Origin: Fidelibacterota bacterium
Lineage (GTDB): Bacteria > Fidelibacterota > UBA2242
Assembly (NCBI GenBank): GCA_023229045.1
Contig: JALOAB010000159.1
Span: forward strand, 1 to 5,417
Direction of reading: 5' to 3'
DNA length: 5,417 nt
Numbering within the stretch: position 1 is the stretch's first letter; each line of letters starts with the position of its first letter. This document shows positions 1-5,417 of this stretch, one piece after another. The notes beneath the pieces are model-generated. The model had not been told where the DNA came from. It did not search any database and saw only the letters and a list, made by a program, of their open reading frames with translations. The position numbers were made by a program, and so were the translations under genes.

Positions 1-686
1 GTGCCTTGCGAATATTTATAAATTTCCTCAATTGCCGAATCGGTGAAAATGCTGTCGTTCCGCCCGGCGACTTTCAGGCGATACTCGATATAAGCTTTGG
101 TTTCTTCCGGATTGAAGCGCTTCAGGTGAAAACGAACTGCGACCCGCTGATTAAGTTGCGGAATTTTTTGAACCATGTCGTTCAATTCCGGCTGGCCAAC
201 CAGGAAAAGAGTGATCAGAAAACGATCATTGAGCTGAAAATTTAATAATAAACGCAGTTCCTCAAAGGTTTCATAATCGGAAATCACCTGGGCTTCATCG
301 ACAATAATAATAGTATGACGTTTTTCACGGACATTCTGAAACAGAAAATCATTCAGAACGTGCAACATTTCAATGCGGGAGGGAGATTCATTATTAATCT
401 CAAACTGGTAGAGAATTTCCTGAACCAGCTCGGTAGCGCTCCAGCGCGGATTGGTCAGATAGGCAATTTTAAATTGTCCCCGCGATAGTTCTGAAATAAT
501 CGTGTGCATCAGGAGGGTCTTGCCACAGCCGTATTCGCCAGTCAGCAGGGCCGCGCCCTTAGAACTTTGAATGGCATACAGCAAACGGAAAAGCGCCTCG
601 TCATGCTGTTTGGAATGGAATAAAAATTTCGGATCCGGAGAGTTCTCAAAAGGTTTTTCTTTTATTTTCCAATAATCCAGATACAT
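1..686 (-). CDS. ExeA/GspA-like AAA ATPase (3'-partial, runs off left edge)
   Basis: Reading from the ATG at 686 leftwards gives 228 codons with no stop before the window edge, so the C-terminus is missing. The N-terminus has the family signature: MYLDYWKIKEKPF, then PDPKFLF (about residues 17-23) and a His-Glu-Ala-Leu-like stretch (HDEAL, 28-32). Walker A is GEYGCGKT (50-57), Walker B is TIIIVDEAQ (125-133), a sensor-like segment with VGQPEL follows (163-168), and a conserved Arg lies in LNQRVAVRF (178-186). This is the AAA_22/ExeA group, cytoplasmic ATPases associated with type II secretion (ExeA/GspA), MSHA pili and exopolysaccharide loci. Many members carry a C-terminal peptidoglycan-binding or membrane segment, which cannot be seen here. 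It lies 50 bp after the GT4 gene on the same strand and could be the last gene of that operon. No clear Shine-Dalgarno precedes the ATG. The 687-736 spacer is AT-rich with a TATATT word (698-703), so a promoter of its own is possible. Family call is firm; the cellular role is inferred. Confidence 0.9.
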   Translation of the reverse strand, partial: MYLDYWKIKEKPFENSPDPKFLFHSKQHDEALFRLLYAIQSSKGAALLTGEYGCGKTLLMHTIISELSRGQFKIAYLTNPRWSATELVQEILYQFEINNESPSRIEMLHVLNDFLFQNVREKRHTIIIVDEAQVISDYETFEELRLLLNFQLNDRFLITLFLVGQPELNDMVQKIPQLNQRVAVRFHLKRFNPEETKAYIEYRLKVAGRNDSIFTDSAIEEIYKYSQG

Positions 687-736
687 GGGCTAAATATAAT
701 ATAATGTATTCATTTAAAGAATAGTTTTTTCCCTCA

Positions 737-1876
737 CTAACGTCGGTGTTCCATACGATCTTCAAAAAGCATCAGGCTGATAATCAGACTGAACAGTATC
801 AGGGCAATTAATGTGGCAATTATGGCTTCCGGCTGGTCGCCTTGTTTTAAAAGTAGGGTCAGGAGACCCATTACGACCGTAATTATCCAGATTATTATAA
901 CACTGTTGCCGGGGGTGAAGCCGATATTGAGCAGACGGTGGTGAAAATGATCATTACCGCCGTACTCGAGCCATTGCCGCAAGGATTTGACTTTACCATC
1001 TCTGATTCTCGTGATCGTGGTCATGATCATATCGGCAATCGGTACGCCGAGCAGTAGAACCGGAATCGCCAGATCGACACTTTTGTTGGTTCCCCAACTG
1101 CCGTAAATGCTCAATGCCGCCAGCATGAATCCAATAAAGGTACTGCCGGCATCTCCTAAAAAGATAAGGGCGCGTTTTTTGAATCTGAAATTATATGGCA
1201 AGAATCCTGAAATCGCCCCCAATAGAATCAATCCGACAATTGCCATGAATTTATCGGCTACCATTACTGTAGCGATTATGATGTAAAAGAACAAAATCAG
1301 GATAGCCACTCCAGCCGCCAAACCATCCAGTCCGTCCAGGCAATTATAGGCATTGGTGATTCCCAGAACCCATAAAAATGTCAATATGATTGAAAATGAA
1401 TGCCCGATTATATGATTAGGGAAGAAAGATAGGACTATGCCAAAATTTATTAAGATTATCGTGGCCAGTATCTGGGCACATAATTTTAATATAGCTGGAA
1501 TATGTTTGATATCGTCAATTATTCCGGTTGTGGCGATGATGGCGCTGGCATAAAAAAGACCGGTAAATTCACGGGGCGGATCGGCGACGAGGTTAAGTGT
1601 AATAGTGAAGGTAATGATAATGGCAATGCCACCGGTGCGGGGCGTTATTCTTTGATGAATATGGCGTCCACCCGGTTTATCCGTGATGTTCATGATTATA
1701 CCGAGTTTATAAAAAATGGGAATCAGCCCAAAAGTCATCAGGCTGGTTACCATTAAATAGTATAATCGCGATAAGTTATGATCGAACATCCAAACTTTAG
1801 CGGTATAAGGTAGCAGAAGGGCTACCAGGAATGGTAAAACCAACAGGCGAAAAAGAGTTCGATTATTGTTATTCAT
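737..1876 (-). CDS. Polyprenyl-phosphate sugar-1-phosphate transferase (GT4, WecA/TagO/MraY-like)
   Basis: A 379-aa polytopic inner-membrane protein with about 10-12 hydrophobic helices. It shows the hallmarks of the MraY/WecA superfamily: DKPGGRHIH...TPRTGG (66-83), the Mg-binding Asp pair in GIIDDIK (118-124), NAYNCLDGLDGLAAG (175-189), FLGDAGST (239-246), GVPIADM (277-283) and the cytoplasmic loop GGNDHFHHRLL (306-316). The family transfers a hexosamine-1-phosphate from a UDP-sugar to undecaprenyl phosphate, starting O-antigen, ECA, teichoic acid or capsule synthesis. The HxHH loop is typical of WecA/TagO-type enzymes rather than MraY, and no division/cell-wall genes flank it, so a surface-glycan initiator is favoured. 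The exact sugar cannot be read from sequence. The DKP motif sits at residue 66, later than is usual, so there is an extra N-terminal helix (about 8-25). The ATG is nevertheless supported by its 4-nt ATGA overlap with the aminotransferase stop. There is no obvious Shine-Dalgarno, which fits translational coupling. Confidence 0.93.
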   Translation of the reverse strand: MNNNNRTLFRLLVLPFLVALLLPYTAKVWMFDHNLSRLYYLMVTSLMTFGLIPIFYKLGIIMNITDKPGGRHIHQRITPRTGGIAIIITFTITLNLVADPPREFTGLFYASAIIATTGIIDDIKHIPAILKLCAQILATIILINFGIVLSFFPNHIIGHSFSIILTFLWVLGITNAYNCLDGLDGLAAGVAILILFFYIIIATVMVADKFMAIVGLILLGAISGFLPYNFRFKKRALIFLGDAGSTFIGFMLAALSIYGSWGTNKSVDLAIPVLLLGVPIADMIMTTITRIRDGKVKSLRQWLEYGGNDHFHHRLLNIGFTPGNSVIIIWIITVVMGLLTLLLKQGDQPEAIIATLIALILFSLIISLMLFEDRMEHRR

Positions 1877-2916
1877 TTTTCAGATATCCGTTCCAGTATT
1901 TTAACGACGCGGTCACCTTCGGCATCAGTCATTGCCGGAAAAAGCGGGATTGAAAATTGTTTTGCCCAGGCTTTTTCGGTTAGAGGCAGTCGTTCGGATT
2001 GAGTATAGATATGTAAAGGGCGATAAACCGGATGCCGGAAACGCGCCCCTGCCGTCTCGGCTAAACTGATACATTCTGCGGCACTTTTCTGCGGATGAAT
2101 GGCGATACACCGATAATTATTCGATTTCAGAGGTGAATTTGTCAGGGGGAGCTGGAATTCGATACCGGATATTTTTTTGTAATGTTGAATTAATTCGGCG
2201 CGTCGCGCAAAAAAGGAGGAAAATTTCCTGATCTGCTCAATGGCGATCGCCGCGCACAGATCGGTCATCTTGGCATTTTGACGTAAACTGAGATCGTCTT
2301 TTTCGTCGTATTCACGCTGATCGCGGAGCGTTTCAAAGAGTTGTGCTGAATCGGTTAAAACAGCCCCGCCCTCGCCGGCGCCGATAACTTTTGTGGCGTA
2401 GAATGAGATTACGCTAATAATCCCGAAATGTCCGGCGGGTAGCTGGTCAAGAGTAGCCCCGTAAGCCTGGGCAATGTCCTCGATGACCGGAATGCCATAT
2501 GCGATAATATCTTTTATATAACCAGGCTGACCAAACATGTGTGGAAAGATAATGGCTTTGGTGCGGGGCGTTATTTTTGATTTGACCGACTGCGGCTCAA
2601 GATTGAAGGTTTCGGTTTCTATATCGGCAAAAATTGCAGTGGCGCCAACAGCCGTAACGGCATGCCATAAAGCCGCACAGGTATAAGATGGGATAATCAC
2701 TTCGGCACCGCTTCCAACCTGCAGAGCTTTCAGCGCCAAAATCAAAGCCGCAGTCCCCGAAGAAACCGCACAAGCGTAGCGCCGATCGATTTTTTCAGTG
2801 AGAATTTGTTCGAGAAATCGTACTTTTTCGCCCAGTGCGATATAGCCACTGCGAATTACCGCGGAGACGGCATCAATTTCTTCCTGACCAAACGCTGGAC
2901 GGTAATGCGGAATCAT
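1873..2916 (-). CDS. DegT/DnrJ/EryC1/StrS-family PLP-dependent sugar aminotransferase
   Basis: A 347-aa cytoplasmic fold-type I aminotransferase, slightly short for a family usually of 360-400 aa but apparently complete. Visible motifs are the N-terminal GYIALGEKVRFLE (24-36), phosphate-binding SSGTAAL (52-58), PSYTCAA (76-82), EDIAQAYGA (146-154) with the PLP-ring Asp147, and SFYATKVIGAGEGGAVLT (171-188) with the probable Schiff-base Lys176. NAKMTDLCAAIAIEQI (214-229) follows, and the C-terminus has a substrate-side segment around HPVYRPLH (295-302). Such enzymes convert keto-sugar nucleotides to amino sugars (for example 4-amino-4,6-dideoxyhexoses or 3-amino sugars) using Glu or Gln as amino donor. 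Regiospecificity cannot be inferred. It overlaps the PIG-L gene upstream and the GT4 gene downstream by 4 nt each (ATGA), so the three are surely co-transcribed. No Shine-Dalgarno precedes the ATG, consistent with coupling. Family confidence is high; the product amino sugar is unknown, and no sugar dehydratase or epimerase is present in the window to suggest the substrate. Confidence 0.93.
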   Translation of the reverse strand: MIPHYRPAFGQEEIDAVSAVIRSGYIALGEKVRFLEQILTEKIDRRYACAVSSGTAALILALKALQVGSGAEVIIPSYTCAALWHAVTAVGATAIFADIETETFNLEPQSVKSKITPRTKAIIFPHMFGQPGYIKDIIAYGIPVIEDIAQAYGATLDQLPAGHFGIISVISFYATKVIGAGEGGAVLTDSAQLFETLRDQREYDEKDDLSLRQNAKMTDLCAAIAIEQIRKFSSFFARRAELIQHYKKISGIEFQLPLTNSPLKSNNYRCIAIHPQKSAAECISLAETAGARFRHPVYRPLHIYTQSERLPLTEKAWAKQFSIPLFPAMTDAEGDRVVKILERISEK

Positions 2917-3551
2917 ATATTGATAAACAAGCGTAGTGAGTGAAATGCCTCGGCGCAGGCGACCCGGGCCTGTACGCCCCGAAAATGCGCACTGGATTCG
3001 GCTACCTGGATGATTGACAGGTTCGCAATATTAGTGCGGTTAACCTGGGAAGTATGCGCCCGTAAAGCCTGTAATTTAATTGCCAGAAATTCAGTGCCAA
3101 TGTCAACAAAAACATTCGGCATGAAGTTTTGCGTTGTAGGAGTTTCATAAAACAATACATTCCGGATATAGCGGGTCGCCGAGTTGGTAATGGCGGCCAT
3201 ATTGCGATGATCCTGGTGGGTGTCATCGTGGTAATTAACCAGGATCATATCAGGTTTGACCTGATGGATGACTTTCTCAACCGAAGCGATCGTGTGGCGA
3301 TCAATCATTATCTCAGTGTCGCGGTAACCGCCCCAGTAGACTTCGTTAATCCCTAAAATGCGAGCTGAAATTTCCTGTTCTGCCCGTCTGACTTCCAGTT
3401 CACCGCCAGCCGCGCCGTCTGAGGCAACAAAGATATAAACATTATGTCCTTTAGAACTGAATTTAGCCAGGCTGGCACCGCATCCAATTTCAACATCATC
3501 CGGATGCGGTCCGATCGCCAAAATGTTCATCTTTTTTTCAGGTTGGGTCAT
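2913..3551 (-). CDS. PIG-L (LmbE-like) family deacetylase
   Basis: A 212-aa soluble protein of the GlcNAc-PI de-N-acetylase/LmbE family. The Zn-binding N-terminal motif is GPHPDDVEIG (14-23), with His16 and Asp19 as predicted ligands and Asp18 as the likely catalytic base. VRRAEQEISARILG (54-67) is the usual conserved helix, and HQDH (112-115) supplies the third ligand, His115. Family members remove N-acetyl (or other N-acyl) groups from amino sugars, as in GPI anchor, mycothiol and bacillithiol synthesis, and many sit in polysaccharide clusters. The ATG at 3551 overlaps the WbqC-like stop by 4 nt and is preceded by a strong Shine-Dalgarno, AAGGGGA, embedded in the end of that gene. An internal Met8 directly before the conserved strand is an alternative start but has less support. 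Between an aminotransferase and a WbqC-like gene, a role in trimming or exchanging the N-acyl group of an amino sugar is plausible; the substrate is not known. Confidence 0.93.
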   Translation of the reverse strand: MTQPEKKMNILAIGPHPDDVEIGCGASLAKFSSKGHNVYIFVASDGAAGGELEVRRAEQEISARILGINEVYWGGYRDTEIMIDRHTIASVEKVIHQVKPDMILVNYHDDTHQDHRNMAAITNSATRYIRNVLFYETPTTQNFMPNVFVDIGTEFLAIKLQALRAHTSQVNRTNIANLSIIQVAESSAHFRGVQARVACAEAFHSLRLFINI

Positions 3552-4246
3552 TGGATTCCCCTTTTTATAATAGATTTGGTTTGCGGACCTTCGTTGAAAA
3601 GCAAATCGAGAATCGACATAAACGGCAGAAAATCAGCTGTCATCTGGCGATAAGCCGGATGCTCAAACGACTGGAAACGCAATTCGATGCCATTCTTTGG
3701 AAAAAGCTCCGTTTTAAGATAATCGCGACCGCCGGCGCCCGATAGATAGACCTCAGCTCCGACAGCTTTGGTAGCAATAATCAACCGTTCGTCGGGGCTT
3801 ATTGTGGGATCGAGATTGAGCTCTTGCATTTCCGAAGCGATCACAGTCGGTGTGGTAATTCCGATTATCGACATTAGCCGGCGGATCGAAGCGATGTTGA
3901 ATTGCGCCAGGTTTTGCCAGGTAGTCTGATATAGAGTGGCAATATCCTCGAAGTATTGTTTGAAAAACGGGGCCCGACCATAATAAGTGCGCAGGGTTTG
4001 CAGATGTTTTTTTTGCCAGTCAACCTGATCATTGATTGCCACTGAATTAATCGGCTGACCGAAGTGATGAATGACCGGAACTGTCAACCACAGCCAGCCG
4101 TCCGGGGTGCGGATTTTATTGCGGTTTTGCCATTCGTTTTTCTTGAATTGGACATTATCCAGAAAAATGAAGACATCAGCCTGCATTATCTTGGCAAAAT
4201 ACCCCAGCCAGGGATAGGTTTGCGGCTGATGGATGGCGCAGATCAT
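3548..4246 (-). CDS. WbqC-like family protein
   Basis: A 232-aa protein matching the WbqC-like family (PF08889) along its whole length. It begins IHQPQTYPWLGYFAKI (5-20), then DVFIFLDNVQFKKNEWQNRN (24-43), WQKKHLQTLRTYYGRAPFF (77-95), a W..L...N region (110-117), YLSGAGGRDYL (167-177), and FEHPAYRQ...FLPFMSILDLLFNEGP (194-221). It has no signal peptide or membrane helix, so it is probably cytoplasmic. WbqC-like genes occur in O-antigen and other polysaccharide clusters; their reaction is not settled to my knowledge, so none is assigned. The conserved His, Asp, Asn and Arg residues suggest an enzyme rather than a structural protein. It is the first gene of the minus-strand chain. Its ATG has a good Shine-Dalgarno (AAGGAAA, 4251-4257), and its stop overlaps the PIG-L start in an ATGA. 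Family identification is confident; function is open. Confidence 0.92.
   Translation of the reverse strand: MICAIHQPQTYPWLGYFAKIMQADVFIFLDNVQFKKNEWQNRNKIRTPDGWLWLTVPVIHHFGQPINSVAINDQVDWQKKHLQTLRTYYGRAPFFKQYFEDIATLYQTTWQNLAQFNIASIRRLMSIIGITTPTVIASEMQELNLDPTISPDERLIIATKAVGAEVYLSGAGGRDYLKTELFPKNGIELRFQSFEHPAYRQMTADFLPFMSILDLLFNEGPQTKSIIKRGIQ
3557..3563 (-). promoter_or_regulatory. Ribosome binding site of PIG-L gene, inside the WbqC-like gene
   Basis: The minus strand reads AAGGGGA within the last codons of the WbqC-like gene, about 5-6 bases before the ATG at 3551. It supports that ATG over internal Met8. Confidence 0.6.
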
Positions 4247-4250
4247 TAAA

Positions 4251-4257
4251 TTTCCTT
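4251..4257 (-). promoter_or_regulatory. Ribosome binding site of WbqC-like gene
   Basis: The minus strand reads AAGGAAA, four bases before the ATG at 4246. It is one of only two good Shine-Dalgarno sequences in the four-gene chain and fits the WbqC-like gene being the first cistron. Confidence 0.65.
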
Positions 4258-4271
4258 GATTTTTCCTGACT

Positions 4272-4301
4272 TTTACATTAGTTTGCAGTCGTTAGTGTAA
4301 T
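4272..4301 (+). promoter_or_regulatory. Putative sigma-70-like promoter for the small membrane protein
   Basis: TTTACA (4272-4277) matches five of six bases of the -35 consensus and TGTAAT (4296-4301) five of six of the -10 consensus, with an 18-bp spacer. Transcription would start near 4308, leaving a leader of about 18 nt before the TTG at 4326, which has its own GGAG. On the opposite strand the same repeats give a weaker candidate (ATTACA at 4301-4296, TGTAAA at 4277-4272) that could drive the WbqC-like operon, so the two promoters may overlap. Confidence 0.45.
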
Positions 4302-4310
4302 TTACATTAA
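4292..4310. repeat. Near-perfect palindrome, possible operator
   Basis: TTAGTGTAA (4292-4300) and TTACATTAA (4302-4310) are inverted copies around a single T, with 8 of 9 positions pairing. A third half-site, TTACATTA, lies at 4273-4280, and the nonamer TTTACATTA occurs directly repeated at 4272-4280 and 4301-4309. The palindrome covers the predicted -10 box and start point, where a dimeric repressor would block the rightward promoter and perhaps the leftward one. No regulator gene is in the window, and AT-rich sequence produces such symmetry by chance fairly often. Confidence 0.4.
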
Positions 4311-4325
4311 GAAATGGAGTATAAA

Positions 4326-4511
4326 TTGGGTACCATCATCAAAGGTTGTATCGTTTTCGGCGTCATTTCATTGATCATGGGATTGGTTTCGCGTCTTACC
4401 ATGAAGCCTTTTTTCGTCGAAGCTCAGGCTTATTTACAATTTGCACAATTTTGTTTCCTGTCCGCAATCACTTTTTTACTTTATAAGATAGCTTACAAAA
4501 CTCAAGACTAA
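4326..4511 (+). CDS. Small two-helix membrane protein, unknown function
   Basis: A 61-aa protein read from TTG at 4326, or 65 aa from the in-frame ATG at 4314. I prefer TTG because GGAG (4316-4319) lies six bases before it, whereas the ATG has no usable Shine-Dalgarno and would sit only about six bases after the predicted transcription start. The sequence has two hydrophobic helices (counting from the ATG, about 9-26 and 40-57) joined by a short polar loop, SRLTMKPFFVEAQAY, with Arg and Lys. It ends in a basic, charged tail (KIAYKTQD). This is the pattern of a small inner-membrane hairpin protein. I do not recognise a family. It is divergent from the WbqC-like operon and its stop is only 12 bp from the stop of the convergent PHP-like gene, with no clear terminator between. 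A real gene is favoured by promoter, ribosome site and a sensible membrane protein composition. Confidence 0.7.
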   Translation: MGTIIKGCIVFGVISLIMGLVSRLTMKPFFVEAQAYLQFAQFCFLSAITFLLYKIAYKTQD

Positions 4512-4523
4512 CCACCCCGGTCA

Positions 4524-5417
4524 TTATTTACTGACAAAAATCGGATTGCTGGCGAGAGTCGGCCATGTTTCACCGGCGTATATCCGGTAATAGTACATTT
4601 TATCCGGGACTGGAGATTCATCGACAAACCATTCGTCCAGAACTGCATTCAGTGTGAACTTTTTTATCAATTCTTTATTGCGATAGAGGAGGATTGTCTC
4701 CGGTTTACTCAATCGGGTCAAAGCCCGCATGCGAATATGGATGGCGACCGGCGGGTGCATATGATTCAGCGTTTCCCCGATGAAGGCACTGCGTCCGGTA
4801 TGCATGTCATAAACTGAAAAATCGTCTAAAACAATTTTATTACCGGTAAAACCACGCGTGGCGTACATCCGCCCCGCCCGCATGGCTTCATAGACTCCCG
4901 CCCGCGAACGCTCTTTGACAAATAAAAAAGTTAAAGTCTCGCTGACATTGCTGAGAACATTCGATTCTTCGAAATCGAGCTCGCCGACCGCCCAGATCGG
5001 CTTGCTACGTATACCGAGGCAATATTCAGACAATGCCATATCCCACAGACCGCCCGGTCTGCCGACGGTTTTCATACCTTCCCAGAAAATCGCAAAACCG
5101 GTGTAATCATGCGTTTCCATAATCCGCTGGGGATAAGCTTCGGTTGATATCGCAATAGTCTGCTTCATAAAAGGAATATTGACCTGGCGATCTTCATTAT
5201 GGGTAACTTCCGGATGAGCCCAGAAAATCAGACCGTTATGGGCATTGACATAATCGATCAGTTCCTGGTATGGGCCACTGCCGGCTTCGGGGTTGTAAGG
5301 AGTATATTGCCGTGGTAGAAACGGATACTGGGTGTATAAAACCAGACCGAATAAAACAGTCATAATAAAGGCTGGGAATGAGAAGTGAATATGACGCCGG
5401 TTATGACGAACATGGGC
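4524..5417 (-). CDS. Membrane-anchored PHP-superfamily-like protein, CehA type (5'-partial)
   Basis: The frame is open from the stop at 4524 to the right edge. The first ATG (5363) lies inside a hydrophobic segment and has no Shine-Dalgarno, so the true start is probably beyond the window. The 18 upstream codons encode a basic stretch (RHNRR) followed by the start of that helix, a typical signal anchor that would place the rest outside the membrane. Numbered from Met 5363: LIDYVNAHNGLIFWAHPE (35-52) resembles the GG...aHP strand of CehA-type PHP metallohydrolases. WAVGELDFEE (124-133) occupies the place of their GxSDxH motif. ERSRAGVYEAMRAGRMYATRG (151-171) is the characteristic Al..GR.yaTrG segment. 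The C-terminus (about 190-279) is a beta-rich domain ending YYYRIYAGETWPTLASNPIFV, as in CehA-like proteins. The usual N-terminal HxH and TDH motifs are not seen and the last His is Glu132, so activity may be altered or lost. Superfamily placement is moderately sure; substrate unknown. Confidence 0.72.
   Translation of the reverse strand, partial: AHVRHNRRHIHFSFPAFIMTVLFGLVLYTQYPFLPRQYTPYNPEAGSGPYQELIDYVNAHNGLIFWAHPEVTHNEDRQVNIPFMKQTIAISTEAYPQRIMETHDYTGFAIFWEGMKTVGRPGGLWDMALSEYCLGIRSKPIWAVGELDFEESNVLSNVSETLTFLFVKERSRAGVYEAMRAGRMYATRGFTGNKIVLDDFSVYDMHTGRSAFIGETLNHMHPPVAIHIRMRALTRLSKPETILLYRNKELIKKFTLNAVLDEWFVDESPVPDKMYYYRIYAGETWPTLASNPIFVSK

Noticed and set aside
6..245. 79-aa plus-strand open frame
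   Set aside because: It is antisense to the ExeA-like ATPase, whose motifs are unmistakable, and has no ribosome site or recognisable domain.
690..713. Seven-codon open frame (MNTLYYI) just before the ATPase start, as a leader peptide
   Set aside because: No Shine-Dalgarno and no regulatory codon run or attenuator stem; expected by chance in AT-rich sequence.
1502..1756. 84-aa plus-strand open frame
   Set aside because: Antisense shadow of the GT4 transferase, with low-complexity Gly/Asn-rich composition.
3129..3356. 75-aa plus-strand open frame inside the PIG-L gene
   Set aside because: Antisense to conserved PIG-L codons, with no ribosome site or known motif.
4512..4545. Terminator between the convergent small gene and PHP-like gene
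   Set aside because: Only a 4-bp GTCA/TGAC stem with an AT-rich loop and no proper U-tract; too weak to call.
4915..5106. 63-aa plus-strand open frame
   Set aside because: Antisense shadow of the PHP-like gene, which shows clear family motifs on the opposite strand.

Overview
The window is a protein-coding stretch of moderate GC content, apparently from a Gram-negative-type bacterium. It carries an envelope-polysaccharide or glycan gene cluster. No tRNA, rRNA, CRISPR array or insertion sequence was found. The gene set (WbqC-like protein, PIG-L deacetylase, DegT aminotransferase, WecA-type phosphotransferase, ExeA-type ATPase) resembles O-antigen/exopolysaccharide loci of environmental bacteria. 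The taxon cannot be fixed from the sequence; a poorly cultured candidate phylum is a guess.

Layout. From about 4246 down to 737 on the minus strand there are four tightly packed genes: WbqC-like, PIG-L-like, DegT/DnrJ/EryC1 aminotransferase, then a polyprenyl-phosphate sugar-1-phosphate transferase. Each start codon overlaps the preceding stop in an ATGA, so translation is probably coupled and the order fixed. About 50 bp further on is the start of a fifth co-directional gene (686 to 1), an ExeA/GspA-like AAA ATPase. It runs off the left edge and has no stop in the window, but its Walker A and B motifs are clear.

Upstream of the four-gene chain is a short divergent intergenic region (4247-4313). 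It holds a good sigma-70-like promoter pointing right, a near-perfect palindrome and repeated TTTACATTA words. The promoter probably drives a small two-helix membrane protein (about 61 aa). That gene converges on a minus-strand gene (4524 to beyond the right edge) encoding a membrane-anchored protein that resembles the C-terminal half of CehA-type PHP metallohydrolases but lacks several canonical metal ligands.

How the genes may work together (inference). The GT4 enzyme would load a sugar-1-phosphate onto a lipid carrier. The aminotransferase would make an amino sugar and the PIG-L protein would remove an N-acyl group. The WbqC-like protein, of unsettled biochemistry, would act on the same nucleotide- or lipid-linked sugar. 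The ExeA-like ATPase may serve export or assembly. No other glycosyltransferase, flippase or polymerase is seen here, so the rest of the pathway must lie elsewhere.
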